64,000 nucleotides of DNA. Origin: Microbacterium sp. SL75 (GTDB lineage: Bacteria; Actinomycetota; Actinomycetes; Actinomycetales; Microbacteriaceae). Every line of letters begins with the position of its first letter. Position 1 is the first letter of the stretch. Where the stretch lies: positions 682,001 to 746,000 of the forward strand of contig NZ_CP113067.1 of assembly GCF_026625865.1 (NCBI RefSeq), given 5' to 3'. Below the pieces are notes generated by a model, which was not told where the DNA came from, did no database searches, and worked only from the letters and a program-made list of their open reading frames with translations. Positions 24,947 through 33,895 of the stretch are shown in pieces. A program made the position numbers and the translations under genes.

Positions 24947-26047
24947 ATGTCCCGCAACATCGGCTACGCCACCCCTGACAAGAACACCCCCCTGGCGCCC
25001 TTCACCTTCGACCGCCGCGAGGTGGGCCCCGAAGACGTGCGCATCGACATCGCCTACTGCGGCGTCTGCCACTCCGACGTGCACCAGGCGCGCGACGAGT
25101 TCGGCGGCGCCCTCGCGACGCTCTGGCCCTGCCTCCCGGGGCACGAGATCGCCGGAACCGTCGCCGAGGTGGGCTCCGCGGTGACCCGTTACGCCGTCGG
25201 CGACCGCGTGGGCGTCGGCTGCCTCGTCTATTGGGGCGACGAGTCCCAGCGCGGCGTGGACGAGGAGCAGTACCAGAACCCGCCCGCGATCTTCACGTAC
25301 AACGGCCAGGATCCCGACACCGGGAACGTCACCCTCGGCGGCTACTCCGACGAGATCGTCGTCAACGAGCACTTCGTGCTGCGCATCCCCGATGCCATCC
25401 CGCTCGAGCAGGCGGCTCCGCTGCTGTGCGCGGGGGTCACGACGTGGTCGCCGCTGGCGCACTGGAACATCGGTCCCGGCAGCGTCGTCGCCGTCGCCGG
25501 CCTCGGCGGGCTCGGCCACCTCGCCGTGCAGCTGGCGAAGGCGCGCGGCGCCGACCGCGTGATCGCGCTGACCACCAGCCCCGACAAGGCCGACGCCGTG
25601 CGGGCCCTCGGCGCCGACGACGTGATCGACATGACCGACGAGGATGCCGTCGAGGCCCACGCCTCGAGCATCGACTTCGTCCTGTCGACCATCCCGACGC
25701 CGTTCGACATGAAGCCCTACCTGTCGCTCATCCGCCACGACGGTGCACTGGTGACGGTCGGCATGCTCGAGCCCATCCACGAGGAGGGCATCGACTTCGG
25801 CTTCGTCTCGATGAACCGCATCACGATCGCCGGCTCGCTGATCGGCAGCATCGCCGAGACGCAGGAAGTGCTCGACTTCGCCGCCGAGCACGGCATCGCC
25901 GCCGAGGTGAAGGTCATCCCCGTGCAGCAGGTGAACGAGGCCTTCGACGAGATGGTCGCCAACGACATCCGCTTCCGCTTCGTGATCGACAGCAGCACCC
26001 TGGATGCCGACCGCGACAGCGCCGCGGAGTTGCCCGCCTCGCAGTGA
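24947..26047 (+). CDS. Zinc-type alcohol dehydrogenase (CAD/YahK-like)
   Basis: NAD(P)-dependent medium-chain dehydrogenase of 366 aa that would reduce aldehydes or oxidise primary alcohols. Catalytic-zinc motifs YCGVCHSDVH and GHEIAGTVAEVG are present and the cofactor motif is AGLGGLGHLAVQ. The four-cysteine structural-zinc loop typical of the CAD family is missing: the matching region reads VGCLVYWGDESQRGVDEEQY. The flanking sequence (LGGYSDEIVVNEHFVLRIP) is otherwise family-like. GAGGAAA precedes the ATG at 24947. It is monocistronic, with a strong terminator after it. The substrate is unknown. Confidence 0.88.
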   Translation: MSRNIGYATPDKNTPLAPFTFDRREVGPEDVRIDIAYCGVCHSDVHQARDEFGGALATLWPCLPGHEIAGTVAEVGSAVTRYAVGDRVGVGCLVYWGDESQRGVDEEQYQNPPAIFTYNGQDPDTGNVTLGGYSDEIVVNEHFVLRIPDAIPLEQAAPLLCAGVTTWSPLAHWNIGPGSVVAVAGLGGLGHLAVQLAKARGADRVIALTTSPDKADAVRALGADDVIDMTDEDAVEAHASSIDFVLSTIPTPFDMKPYLSLIRHDGALVTVGMLEPIHEEGIDFGFVSMNRITIAGSLIGSIAETQEVLDFAAEHGIAAEVKVIPVQQVNEAFDEMVANDIRFRFVIDSSTLDADRDSAAELPASQ

Positions 26048-26054
26048 GCGACGA

Positions 26055-26086
26055 GAGGGGACGCGCCCGTTCGAGCGCGTCCCCTC
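26055..26086. terminator. Bidirectional terminator hairpin
   Basis: GAGGGGACGCG (26055-26065) pairs perfectly with 26076-26086 between the convergent alcohol dehydrogenase and FAD-linked dehydrogenase genes, overlapping the stop of the latter. Confidence 0.75.
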
Positions 26087-28895
26087 ACCGCGTCGCCTTC
26101 TCCAGCAGCTCCAGCACGTGCACGTACGACTCCCCTGTCGCCTTGGTCATGCCCAGCTCGCAGGTGCGGTTGCACGACGCGAAGGCGTCCGCGCCCCACG
26201 CGGCGACCTCCGACGCCTCGGGGGCGGTCGCGGCCTCCGTCAACTCGGGGTGCAGCATGCCGCGGTCCCCCGCGTAGGCACAGCAGCCCCACGCATCGGG
26301 AACACGCACCTCGGATGCCACCACCTCGCCGATCGCGCGGAGGGCGGGGTCGATGCCGAGTTGCTTCGAGGAGCACGTCGGGTGCAGCGCCAGGAGCTCC
26401 GCCACCGGGGTCGGCGACAGCACGGGCAGCAGCTCGGCGGCGGCGAAGGCCACGGCATCCACCACTCGGATGCCGTCCTCGCGCAGCGTCGCCGCGAACC
26501 CCTCGGTGCAGCTGGAGGCATCGCACACCACCGGGAGCACGCCGTCGCCGGTGGCCGCGCGCACGGCGGCGCGCACGCGGGCCGACATCGTGGCGTGGCC
26601 CTTCGCATAACCCTTCGAAGACCACGGCGTACCGCAGCACAGCGACTCGATACCCTCCGGGACGACAGCGGCGCGGCCGGAACGCTCGAGCAGCAAGACG
26701 AAGGCTTCGGTCGCCCCGATACCGTCCGCCGGGCCGAACATGCTGCCCACGCACGCGGGGAGGAACACCGCCGAGGGCTCGACCCCCGAGGCCCCCACGA
26801 CGCGCCCGAGCGCGCGCCGGGCCGCGCCGCCCCCCGGCAGCTCCGCCGAGTACCGCGGCACCGTGTCGGTGCCGAGCACCGCGCGGGCGACATCCGTGGC
26901 CGTTCTCACGAGCGGGAGCGGGACCCTGTCGGCGACCGAGAGCGCCAACGACCCGGCCCGGGTCACCGCACCCCACCCCGCCGCCGCGGCCGACCATCCG
27001 GCGGCGAGCACGGGATTGGCATCCTCCCGCCGGAAGCGCTTCATAAGCGTCCCGGTGTTGATGAGCACCGGGCATGCCGTCTGGCACATCCCGTCGACGG
27101 CGCAGGTCTGCACGCCGTCGTAGTCGTAGTCCTTCTCGAGCTCCGCGACGAGGGCGCCGTCGCCGCGCTCGCGGGCCGCGGTCGAGGCGCGGCGCACCGC
27201 GATGCGCTGGCGCGGCGTGAGGGTGAGCGAGCGGCTCGGGCACACCGGCTCGCAGTATCCGCACTCCACGCACCGGTCGGCCTCGGGCTCGATCGACACC
27301 GGCGCCTTCAAGTGGCGCATGTGCGCGCCGGGGTCGTCGTCGACGATCACGCCCGGATTCAAGATGCCGCGCGGATCGAGCAGACGCTTCAGCCCCACGA
27401 TCACCTCGTACAGCTCGTCGCCGTACTGCCGGCGCACGTACGGAGCCATCGCCCGACCCGTGCCGTGCTCGGCCTTGAGGTTGCCCCCCGCCCCCAGCAC
27501 GAGGTCGACCATCGCGTCGGTGAAGCCCTCGAAACGGCCGAGAGCCTTGGCGCCCTCGAACCGGTCGGTGAGCATGAAGTGGATGTTGCCGTCCTTGGCG
27601 TGGCCGAAGATGACGCTGTCGGCATAGCCGAAACGCGCGAACAGCTCCTGCAGCCCCTCGCAGGTGTCGGCGAGACGTTCGACCGGCACGACCACGTCTT
27701 CGAGCAGAGCCGTCGTGCCGCTCGGCCGGGCACCGGCGACCGAGGCGTACAGGCCCTTGCGGAAGGTCCAGGCCGCGGCGCGTTGCACGGGGTCGCTCGA
27801 GAACACGGCCGCGTCGAGCAGGGGCTCCTCGGCGAGCACGCGCGCGCCCGCGCCGGCGAGCTCCCTCAGCGCGAGAGCATCGTCGGCGTGGTACTCCACC
27901 AGCAGCGCCGCCTGCGTGGTCGCCTCGAATCCGTGGATGGCGGCGGGCGTCCCGGCCAGACGCTGTCCGACGCGGAGCGAAGTGGCATCCATCAGCTCCA
28001 ATGTCGCCGCGCCCGTCGCCACCAGCGCCGGCAGGGACCGGGTCGCCGCGTCGAGAGTCGGGAACACCGCGAGGGTGGTGGCGATCGCGGGACGGATCGG
28101 CACGGTGCGGAAGGTCGCCTCGGCGACGAACGCGAGCGTCCCCTCCGACCCCACGACCAGATGCGCGAGCAGCGCCGCGGGCGTATCGAAGTCGAGGAAG
28201 GCGTTGAGGGCGTAGCCCATGGTGTTCTTCATCGCGAACTGCCGCTCGATGAGGGCGACGCTCGCCGGGTTGCTCACGACCCGCTCCCGCAGACGCATCA
28301 AGCCCTCGACGAGAGCCGGCTCACGCTCGCGCAGCAGGGCGTCGGCGTCAGGCTCCGCGGTGTCGACGACGGTCCCCGAGGCCAGCACGAGCACGAGCCC
28401 CTCGAGCGTGCGGTACGAGTTCTCGACGGTTCCGCACGCCATGCCGCTGGAGTTGTTCGCGACGACTCCGCCGATGGTGCACGCGGCCTCGCTCGCCGGG
28501 TCGGGACCGAGACGGTGGCCGTGCCGCAGCAGCCGCGCGTTGACCTGACGCACGGTCGCCCCGGGCTGCGAGCGCACGCGCCGGCCGCCGTCGAGCACGT
28601 CGATGCGCCCGAAGCCCTGGCGCACGTCGACGAGGAGCCCGGTACCCGACGACTGCCCCGACAGGCTCGTGCCGCCGGAGCGGAAGGTCACGGGGGTTCC
28701 CGACTCCGTGGCTGCGCGCAGCACCCCGGCGACCTCCGCCGCATCGGCGGCGACGACGACGGCATCCGGGGTCAGCAGATAGTGCGAGGCGTCGTTGGCG
28801 TAGGCGACGCGGTCGATCGCGCGCGTGCGGATGCGCGAGACGTCGGCGACGGCCGCGGCGACCTCGGGAGCGATCTCGGGGGTGGCGAGGGTCAT
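26085..28895 (-). CDS. FAD/Fe-S D-lactate or D-2-hydroxyacid dehydrogenase
   Basis: Large flavin and iron-sulfur protein of 936 aa that oxidises a D-2-hydroxy acid and passes electrons to the respiratory chain. Order of domains: FAD-binding type 4 (TFRSGGTSLSGQSSGTGLLV near 70-90), FAD-oxidase C-terminal domain with FGHAKDGNIHF and LKAEHGTGRAMAPY, a ferredoxin-like segment (CVECGYCEPVCPS and CAVDGMCQTACPV) and two C-terminal cysteine-rich domains (CCGTPWSSKGYAKG, HPTCSSKQLG, CCAYAGDRGML). This matches fused Dld-type D-lactate or D-2-hydroxyglutarate dehydrogenases. It lies 31 bp after the PfkB kinase gene, so it is probably the last gene of the long sugar operon. Confidence 0.87.
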   Translation of the reverse strand: MTLATPEIAPEVAAAVADVSRIRTRAIDRVAYANDASHYLLTPDAVVVAADAAEVAGVLRAATESGTPVTFRSGGTSLSGQSSGTGLLVDVRQGFGRIDVLDGGRRVRSQPGATVRQVNARLLRHGHRLGPDPASEAACTIGGVVANNSSGMACGTVENSYRTLEGLVLVLASGTVVDTAEPDADALLREREPALVEGLMRLRERVVSNPASVALIERQFAMKNTMGYALNAFLDFDTPAALLAHLVVGSEGTLAFVAEATFRTVPIRPAIATTLAVFPTLDAATRSLPALVATGAATLELMDATSLRVGQRLAGTPAAIHGFEATTQAALLVEYHADDALALRELAGAGARVLAEEPLLDAAVFSSDPVQRAAAWTFRKGLYASVAGARPSGTTALLEDVVVPVERLADTCEGLQELFARFGYADSVIFGHAKDGNIHFMLTDRFEGAKALGRFEGFTDAMVDLVLGAGGNLKAEHGTGRAMAPYVRRQYGDELYEVIVGLKRLLDPRGILNPGVIVDDDPGAHMRHLKAPVSIEPEADRCVECGYCEPVCPSRSLTLTPRQRIAVRRASTAARERGDGALVAELEKDYDYDGVQTCAVDGMCQTACPVLINTGTLMKRFRREDANPVLAAGWSAAAAGWGAVTRAGSLALSVADRVPLPLVRTATDVARAVLGTDTVPRYSAELPGGGAARRALGRVVGASGVEPSAVFLPACVGSMFGPADGIGATEAFVLLLERSGRAAVVPEGIESLCCGTPWSSKGYAKGHATMSARVRAAVRAATGDGVLPVVCDASSCTEGFAATLREDGIRVVDAVAFAAAELLPVLSPTPVAELLALHPTCSSKQLGIDPALRAIGEVVASEVRVPDAWGCCAYAGDRGMLHPELTEAATAPEASEVAAWGADAFASCNRTCELGMTKATGESYVHVLELLEKATR

Positions 28896-28926
28896 GCGTC
28901 GTCCTTCGAACGGTGCGGCAGGGACA

Positions 28927-29925
28927 TCACTCCTCGCCCTCCGGGGTGAGGACCCGCGTCAGGTCCGGATCGGTTTCGACGAGAGCCCGGATGCCGTGCG
29001 GCGGTCCCGCGACCAGGGTCGAGGCGTGCGCGACGGCGTGCGCTCCCCACTCCGCCGCCGATGCGGCGGCGACGGCGAGGGGGTCGTCTCCCGCGGCGGT
29101 GGCGGTGGCTTCGCGCGTCAGCCCGAGAAGGAAGCCGGCGAGGGCGGCATCGCCCGCTCCCGCGGTGTTGGCGACGAAGGGGGCATCGGCCCGCGCGAAC
29201 ACGGCGCGGTCGGCGGTCACGGCGACCAGCCCGTCGGCGCCGAGGCTCGCGAGCACCGTGGTGACACCGCGCTCGACGATCTCCCGGGCGGCGGCGATGA
29301 CCTCACCGAGTGTGGCGAGGGGGCGCCCCACCGCGGCGGACAGCTCTTCGGCGTTCGGGGTGAGCAGGTCGATGCCCGCGGGCTCGGCCAGGAGCGCGTC
29401 GAGCGCCGGCCCGCTCGTGTCGACCGCGACCCGCGCACCGTGTTCCCCAGCGGCCGCGCGGACGGCTGCCAGCTCGACCAGCTCTTCAGATCCGGAGAGC
29501 TTCGGCAGGCTCCCCGAGATCACGAGCCACGTGGCGGTCTGGAGCGCCAGCTCTTCGCGCAGCGCCGCGAGCGTGGCCGCCCAGGCCCCCGACGACAGCG
29601 GCGGGGTGGGCGCGTTGACCTTGGTGGTCGCCCCCTCGGCGTCGATGATCGAGGTGTTCACGCGGGTGGCGCCGGGCACTTCGACGATGCGCAGCAGCGG
29701 GGCGGTGAGTCCGCACCGGGCGAAGCGCACGTCGTCGGCACCGAGCACGACCACGGCGGCGGTGCGGGCTCCTCCCGCGGCGAGGGCGGCCGAAACGTTG
29801 ACGCCCTTGCCGCTCACCTCGCGGGTGTAGCTGTCGGCGCGGGCGAAAGCACCGCGGCGCAGGGTGCCGACGCGGTACGTGGCATCGATCGCCCCCGCGG
29901 CGGTCAGCGTGACGATGCCGCTCAC
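28927..29925 (-). CDS. PfkB-family hexose-phosphate kinase (FruK-like)
   Basis: Sugar or sugar-phosphate kinase of 332 aa of the 1-phosphofructokinase/tagatose-6-phosphate kinase type. The N-terminal EVSGKGVNVSAALAAGG, the middle LLTPNAEELSAAVGRPL and the catalytic NTAGAGDAALAGF motif are visible. It probably adds the second phosphate to a ketose phosphate, giving the bisphosphate cut by the aldolase whose stop overlaps its GTG start (GTGA). Together with the FGGY kinase upstream it gives a two-kinase, one-aldolase route. Substrate inferred from context only. Confidence 0.85.
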   Translation of the reverse strand: MSGIVTLTAAGAIDATYRVGTLRRGAFARADSYTREVSGKGVNVSAALAAGGARTAAVVVLGADDVRFARCGLTAPLLRIVEVPGATRVNTSIIDAEGATTKVNAPTPPLSSGAWAATLAALREELALQTATWLVISGSLPKLSGSEELVELAAVRAAAGEHGARVAVDTSGPALDALLAEPAGIDLLTPNAEELSAAVGRPLATLGEVIAAAREIVERGVTTVLASLGADGLVAVTADRAVFARADAPFVANTAGAGDAALAGFLLGLTREATATAAGDDPLAVAAASAAEWGAHAVAHASTLVAGPPHGIRALVETDPDLTRVLTPEGEE

Positions 29926-30794
29926 GCGCGGATCCCCGCGGCGCCGAGACCGGTGCCGTCGACGCCGGTCGCGACGCGCCCGGTGATGACGTCGAGCAGG
30001 CGCCGCACCTCCGCGGCGACCGCCGCGCGCCCCGGGGCGAGCCAGCGGCGGGGGTCGATGGCATCCGGATCCCGCTCGAGCTCGTCGCGCACGGCCGCGG
30101 TCAGCACGGTGTTCAGGTGCGTGCCGATGTTGATCTTGCGCATGCCCGCGCGCACGGCGCCGTCGATCCCGGCGTCGGCGACCCCGCTGGAGCCGTGCAG
30201 GACGAGAGGCACGGGCAGGGCCGCGGCGAGTTCCGCGATGAGGGTCTCATCGAGCAGGGCGCTGCGTTCGCGCATCGCGTGCTCGCTGCCGACGGCCACG
30301 GCCAGGGCGTCGACCCCGGTGGCCTCGACGAATCGCGCGGCCTCGGCGACGTCGGTCCGTACGCCCGGGGCGTGGGCGCCCTTGCCGCCGATCTCGCCGA
30401 GCTCGGCCTCGACCCAGGCTCCCACGGCGTGCGCACGGGCGGCGACGGCGGCGGTGCGCTCGAGGTTCTCGGCATCCGTCAGATGGGCGGCGTCGAACAT
30501 CACCGACCGGATCCCGACCGCCAACGCCTCGTCGACGAGCGGCTCGTCGGTGGCGTGGTCGAGGTGCACGACGACCGGCACGGACGCGGCGTCGGCCAGT
30601 CGCAGAGCGGCGGCTCCCGCGGGGCCGATGCCGCCGTGGAACGCGATGGCGTTCTGCGAGAGCTGGAGGATCACGCCCGCCCCGGCGGCCTCGGCCCCGG
30701 CGACGATGGCCTCGGCGACCTCGAGGGTGATGAAGTTGAAGGCTCCGACCGCGCGGTGCGCGGCGAGCAGTTCGGGCATGGCGGCCAGCGGCAC
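29922..30794 (-). CDS. Class II fructose/tagatose-bisphosphate aldolase family
   Basis: Zinc aldolase of 290 aa that splits a ketose 1,6-bisphosphate (or 1-phosphate) into DHAP and an aldehyde. Metal and substrate motifs are VVVHLDHATDEPL, VEAELGEIGGKG, ALAVAVGSEHA, VLHGSSGVAD and GMRKINIGTHLN. I chose the GTG at 30794 because it gives the family N terminus (PLAAMPELLAAHRAVGAFNF) and has a purine-rich GAGAGAGA upstream; ATG at 30779 is the alternative. It lies 211 bp downstream of the binding-protein gene in the same operon. Confidence 0.9.
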   Translation of the reverse strand: MPLAAMPELLAAHRAVGAFNFITLEVAEAIVAGAEAAGAGVILQLSQNAIAFHGGIGPAGAAALRLADAASVPVVVHLDHATDEPLVDEALAVGIRSVMFDAAHLTDAENLERTAAVAARAHAVGAWVEAELGEIGGKGAHAPGVRTDVAEAARFVEATGVDALAVAVGSEHAMRERSALLDETLIAELAAALPVPLVLHGSSGVADAGIDGAVRAGMRKINIGTHLNTVLTAAVRDELERDPDAIDPRRWLAPGRAAVAAEVRRLLDVITGRVATGVDGTGLGAAGIRA

Positions 30795-30959
30795 GGCGGT
30801 CTCTCTCTCGGGTCGCCCCTCCGCGTGAGGGGTCGTCTTCTGTCGCCTGGGACATCCCGCGGCGACAGTTCTCGGCCCCTCACGACAGGACGAGGGGCGC
30901 GAACGTGAGTGTCTGGACAGCGAGGAGTCCTGACCCCCTGAGGCGTCTGACGGGGGGGG

Positions 30960-30995
30960 TGCCGGGACCCCCGCGTCGGCGTGAGGGGCCCGGCA
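30960..30995 (-). terminator. Hairpin after second binding-protein gene
   Basis: TGCCGGG (30960-30966) pairs with CCCGGCA (30989-30995), extended by CCCC/GGGG inside with one bulge. It is 11 bp beyond the stop of the binding-protein gene and similar to the hairpin at 12997-13037. Read-through to the aldolase is likely partial. The gap 30795-31005 also has a smaller CCCCT/AGGGG hairpin at 30816-30832 and no gene. Confidence 0.6.
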
Positions 30996-31005
30996 TCCGG
31001 GTGGA

Positions 31006-31992
31006 TCAGCAGCTGGACTTGTAGACCGCGTCCTTGCCGTCGGTGGTGATGTTGTCTTTGGTGAGGATGGTGAAGCCGGTCTGGATCTTCTCCTCCGTCG
31101 CCTCACCCTTAAGCGCGGCGATGGCCTGCTTGACGCCGTCTTCGCCGATGGTGGCGGGCTCCTGGGCGACGAGGGCCTGGACGGTGCCGGCTTCGAGGGC
31201 CTTGACCTGGGCGGGGCCGGCGTCGAAGCCGACGATGGTGACGGAGCCCTGCTTGCCGGCCTGCTGCACGCCGGTGGCCGAGCCCTCGGCGGCGAACAGG
31301 TTCGCGGCGAAGATGCCGACGATGTCGGGGTCCTTCTGGAGGGCGGCGGTGACGATCTCGGCGGCGGTGGAGGGCTCGTTGTGCGAGTACTGCACACCCA
31401 CCGACTCGAACTTGCTGTCCTTTGCGACGGCGTCTTCGAAGCCCTTCGCTCGGGCGTCCGTGGTCGAGATGCCGGGGTCGACCGACACGACGAGCACCTT
31501 GCCGCCGTTGGGGTTGGCATCCTGGATCGCCTTGAACGCGGCAGCCCCGCCGCCCTCGTTGTCGCTCGAGATCTGCGACACGGCACCCGACGGGTCTTCC
31601 AGCGTCGTGTCGACGAGGACGACCTTGATCCCGGCAGCCTCGGCCGCCGCGATCGGCGCCTGCATGGCCGACACATCCGTGGGGGCGATCAGCAGCGCAT
31701 CGGGCTTCGATGCGACCACGGCGTCAACGATCGGCTTTTGCAGGGTGGGGTCGAACTTCTCGGGGCCCTGGGTGGTGACGGTGGCGCCTTCCTTGGCGGC
31801 CTCATCCTGAATGCCGCACTGCATCGAGATGTAGAACTCATCTCCGGCGACGCCCTGCACGAACGCGATCTTGTACCCGCCGTCTCCGCCCGAGGCGGAG
31901 CCCGACGAGGAGCCGCCGGAACACCCGGCGAGTACGAGGGTGGCTGCGGCGCCGAGGGTGGCGAACGCGAGAACCTTGTTGTTCCACTGCAT
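31006..31992 (-). CDS. Sugar ABC transporter substrate-binding lipoprotein, second copy
   Basis: FrcB/RbsB-type sugar receptor of 328 aa with lipobox LAGC (Cys24) and a Gly/Ser linker. It is nearly identical to the protein of 11999-12985 from residue about 40 to the end; the signal peptide differs (NKVLAFATLGAAATLVLAGC). Differences in the mature domain are few (for example SDNEGGG against SDNQGGG, VSVDPGI against VSTDPGV), so both probably bind the same or very similar sugars. Identical DNA tracts pair 12725-12876 and 12902-12985 with this gene. It lies 42 bp after the permease gene. Confidence 0.93.
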   Translation of the reverse strand: MQWNNKVLAFATLGAAATLVLAGCSGGSSSGSASGGDGGYKIAFVQGVAGDEFYISMQCGIQDEAAKEGATVTTQGPEKFDPTLQKPIVDAVVASKPDALLIAPTDVSAMQAPIAAAEAAGIKVVLVDTTLEDPSGAVSQISSDNEGGGAAAFKAIQDANPNGGKVLVVSVDPGISTTDARAKGFEDAVAKDSKFESVGVQYSHNEPSTAAEIVTAALQKDPDIVGIFAANLFAAEGSATGVQQAGKQGSVTIVGFDAGPAQVKALEAGTVQALVAQEPATIGEDGVKQAIAALKGEATEEKIQTGFTILTKDNITTDGKDAVYKSSC

Positions 31993-32034
31993 TGTGATGA
32001 CCGTTCTCTCTTGGTGGGATTCGGATGCCGGGCC

Positions 32035-33117
32035 TCAGCCGCGGCGTCCTCCGCTGACGAACTTGCGCCAGAGGCTCTGGGTGTTGCCGCGGGTCGCGGC
32101 GGTGCGGCGCACCTGGTCGACGTAGACGGCGGTGATGAGCACCGCGCCCACCGCGACCTGCTGCCAGAAGGGCTGCACGCCGGTGATGACGAAGCCGTTC
32201 TGCAGGACGGCGGGGATGAAGAGGCCGACCACGGTCCCGAAGATCGTGCCGACGCCGCCGAACAGCGAGGTGCCACCGATCACGACGGCCGCGATCACGT
32301 TGAGGTTGGTCTGCGACTGACCGGCGATGGCGGTGGTCGAGAACTGCGACAGGGCCAGGATGCCGGCGAGACCCGCGAGAGCGCCCGACAGCGTGTAGAC
32401 CGAGATCAGGTGGCGGTCGACCTTCACGCCCACGCGGCGGGCGGCCAGTTCGCTCGAGCCGACGGCGTAGGTGTAGAGCCCGAACTTCGTGAAGTGCAGC
32501 ACGACGGCGCCGATCACCACGACCACGAGCGCGATGACGCTGATGATCGGAAGCGACCCGAAGACATTGCCGTATCCGATCGAGACCGTCAGTACGGTCG
32601 GCACGTCGCGGATGTCGACGCCGCCGGTGAGGATCTGCGCGAGACCGAGCGCCATACCGAGCGAACCCAGCGTGACGATGAGCGGCGGGATCTTGGCCTT
32701 GGCGATGAGGAAGCCGTTCAACAGGCCCCAGCACACGCCGCTGAGGATCGAGACCAGGATGCCGATGGTCGCCACGCCCCAGCCCTCACCGCCGAGTGCG
32801 CGCATCGTCAGGGCCGAGACGACGCCCGAGAACACCAGCACCGAGCCGATCGAGAGATCGATGCCCGAGGTGATGATGATGTACGTCATCCCGACGCCGA
32901 GGACGGCGAGGATCGAGGCGTTCTGGATGATGAGGCGGAAGTTCGACCACTGCGCGAACGAGTCCGGCGCCAGGGCGCTGAAGATCAGCACGATGACGAT
33001 GAGGATGATCAGGATCTGGAAGGCCTGCGCCTTGAGCAGTCCCGTGAAGAAGCGGGGCTTGTTCTCCTCGAACGTGCCGATGGCCACGGTCTCGGTAGGG
33101 GGTGTCCGAGTACTCAT
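32035..33117 (-). CDS. Sugar ABC transporter permease, second copy
   Basis: FrcC/RbsC-type permease of 360 aa, paralogous to 10850-11935. The N-terminal 35 residues and first transmembrane helix differ, but the central and C-terminal parts are almost the same (GGVDIRDVPTVLTVSIGYGN, GVQPFWQQVAVGAVL). The ATG overlaps the ATPase stop (ATGA). It would work with the ATPase and binding protein on either side. Confidence 0.93.
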   Translation of the reverse strand: MSTRTPPTETVAIGTFEENKPRFFTGLLKAQAFQILIILIVIVLIFSALAPDSFAQWSNFRLIIQNASILAVLGVGMTYIIITSGIDLSIGSVLVFSGVVSALTMRALGGEGWGVATIGILVSILSGVCWGLLNGFLIAKAKIPPLIVTLGSLGMALGLAQILTGGVDIRDVPTVLTVSIGYGNVFGSLPIISVIALVVVVIGAVVLHFTKFGLYTYAVGSSELAARRVGVKVDRHLISVYTLSGALAGLAGILALSQFSTTAIAGQSQTNLNVIAAVVIGGTSLFGGVGTIFGTVVGLFIPAVLQNGFVITGVQPFWQQVAVGAVLITAVYVDQVRRTAATRGNTQSLWRKFVSGGRRG

Positions 33118-33893
33118 TTGGAGTCGTCCTTCGTGACGGCGCCGGTCATGAGCCCGACGAGTTCTTCCATGGAGGTGTTCTTCGCGTCGACGTTCGCGAC
33201 CCGGGTGCCCAGGCGCAGCACCTGGATGCGATCGCAGACCTCCATCACGTGCGGCATGGAGTGCGAGATCAGGACCACCGCGATGCCCTTGTCGCGCACG
33301 CGCCGGATGGTCTCGAGGACGTTCTTGGTCTGACGCACACCGAGGGCCGCGGTCGGTTCGTCGAGGAAGACGAGGCGTCCGGCCCAGTGGACGGCGCGGG
33401 CGATCGCGATCGCCTGACGCTGACCGCCCGACATCTCCCCCACCGGCGAAGAGAGCGAGCGGACGGTGGCGCCGAGCTCGTCGAACGCGGCCCGCGAGGC
33501 CACGGCCATGTCCTTCGTCTTCATGAACCCGAGGGCTCCGGCGAGGCCGGGGCGGCGGATCTCGCGGCCGAGGTACATGTTCTGCACGGGGTCGAGGTGG
33601 GGAGCGAGAGCGAGGTCCTGATAGACCGTCTCGATTCCCAGTGACGATGCGATCTGCGGGTTGCTCATCTCGATCGGCTTGCCGTCGAAGAGGATCTCGC
33701 CCTCGTCGACCGCGAGGTTGCCCGAGAGGGCCTTCACGAGGGTGGATTTGCCGGCGCCGTTGTCGCCGATGAGGGCGGTGACCTCACCGGGGTAGACCTC
33801 GAAGTCCACGTTGTTGAGGGCTCGGACGTGACCGAACTGACGCGAGAGACCGCGCGCTTGCAGCACCGGGACGGCCGTTGTGACTGACGACAT
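33114..33893 (-). CDS. Sugar ABC transporter ATPase, second copy
   Basis: Single-domain FrcA-type ATPase of 259 aa, paralogous to 10077-10853. Walker A is GDNGAGKST, the signature MSGGQRQAIAIARA and Walker B LVFLDEPTAALG. AAGGAGCTGACG precedes the ATG at 33893. The gene starts 2 bp after the stop of the FGGY kinase, so they are one transcript. Confidence 0.93.
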   Translation of the reverse strand: MSSVTTAVPVLQARGLSRQFGHVRALNNVDFEVYPGEVTALIGDNGAGKSTLVKALSGNLAVDEGEILFDGKPIEMSNPQIASSLGIETVYQDLALAPHLDPVQNMYLGREIRRPGLAGALGFMKTKDMAVASRAAFDELGATVRSLSSPVGEMSGGQRQAIAIARAVHWAGRLVFLDEPTAALGVRQTKNVLETIRRVRDKGIAVVLISHSMPHVMEVCDRIQVLRLGTRVANVDAKNTSMEELVGLMTGAVTKDDSK

Positions 33894-33895
33894 CG

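Noticed and set aside
26004..28949. A 981-codon plus-strand open frame
   Set aside because: Antisense to the FAD/Fe-S dehydrogenase; no domain, His/Arg/Gly-rich composition typical of shadows.
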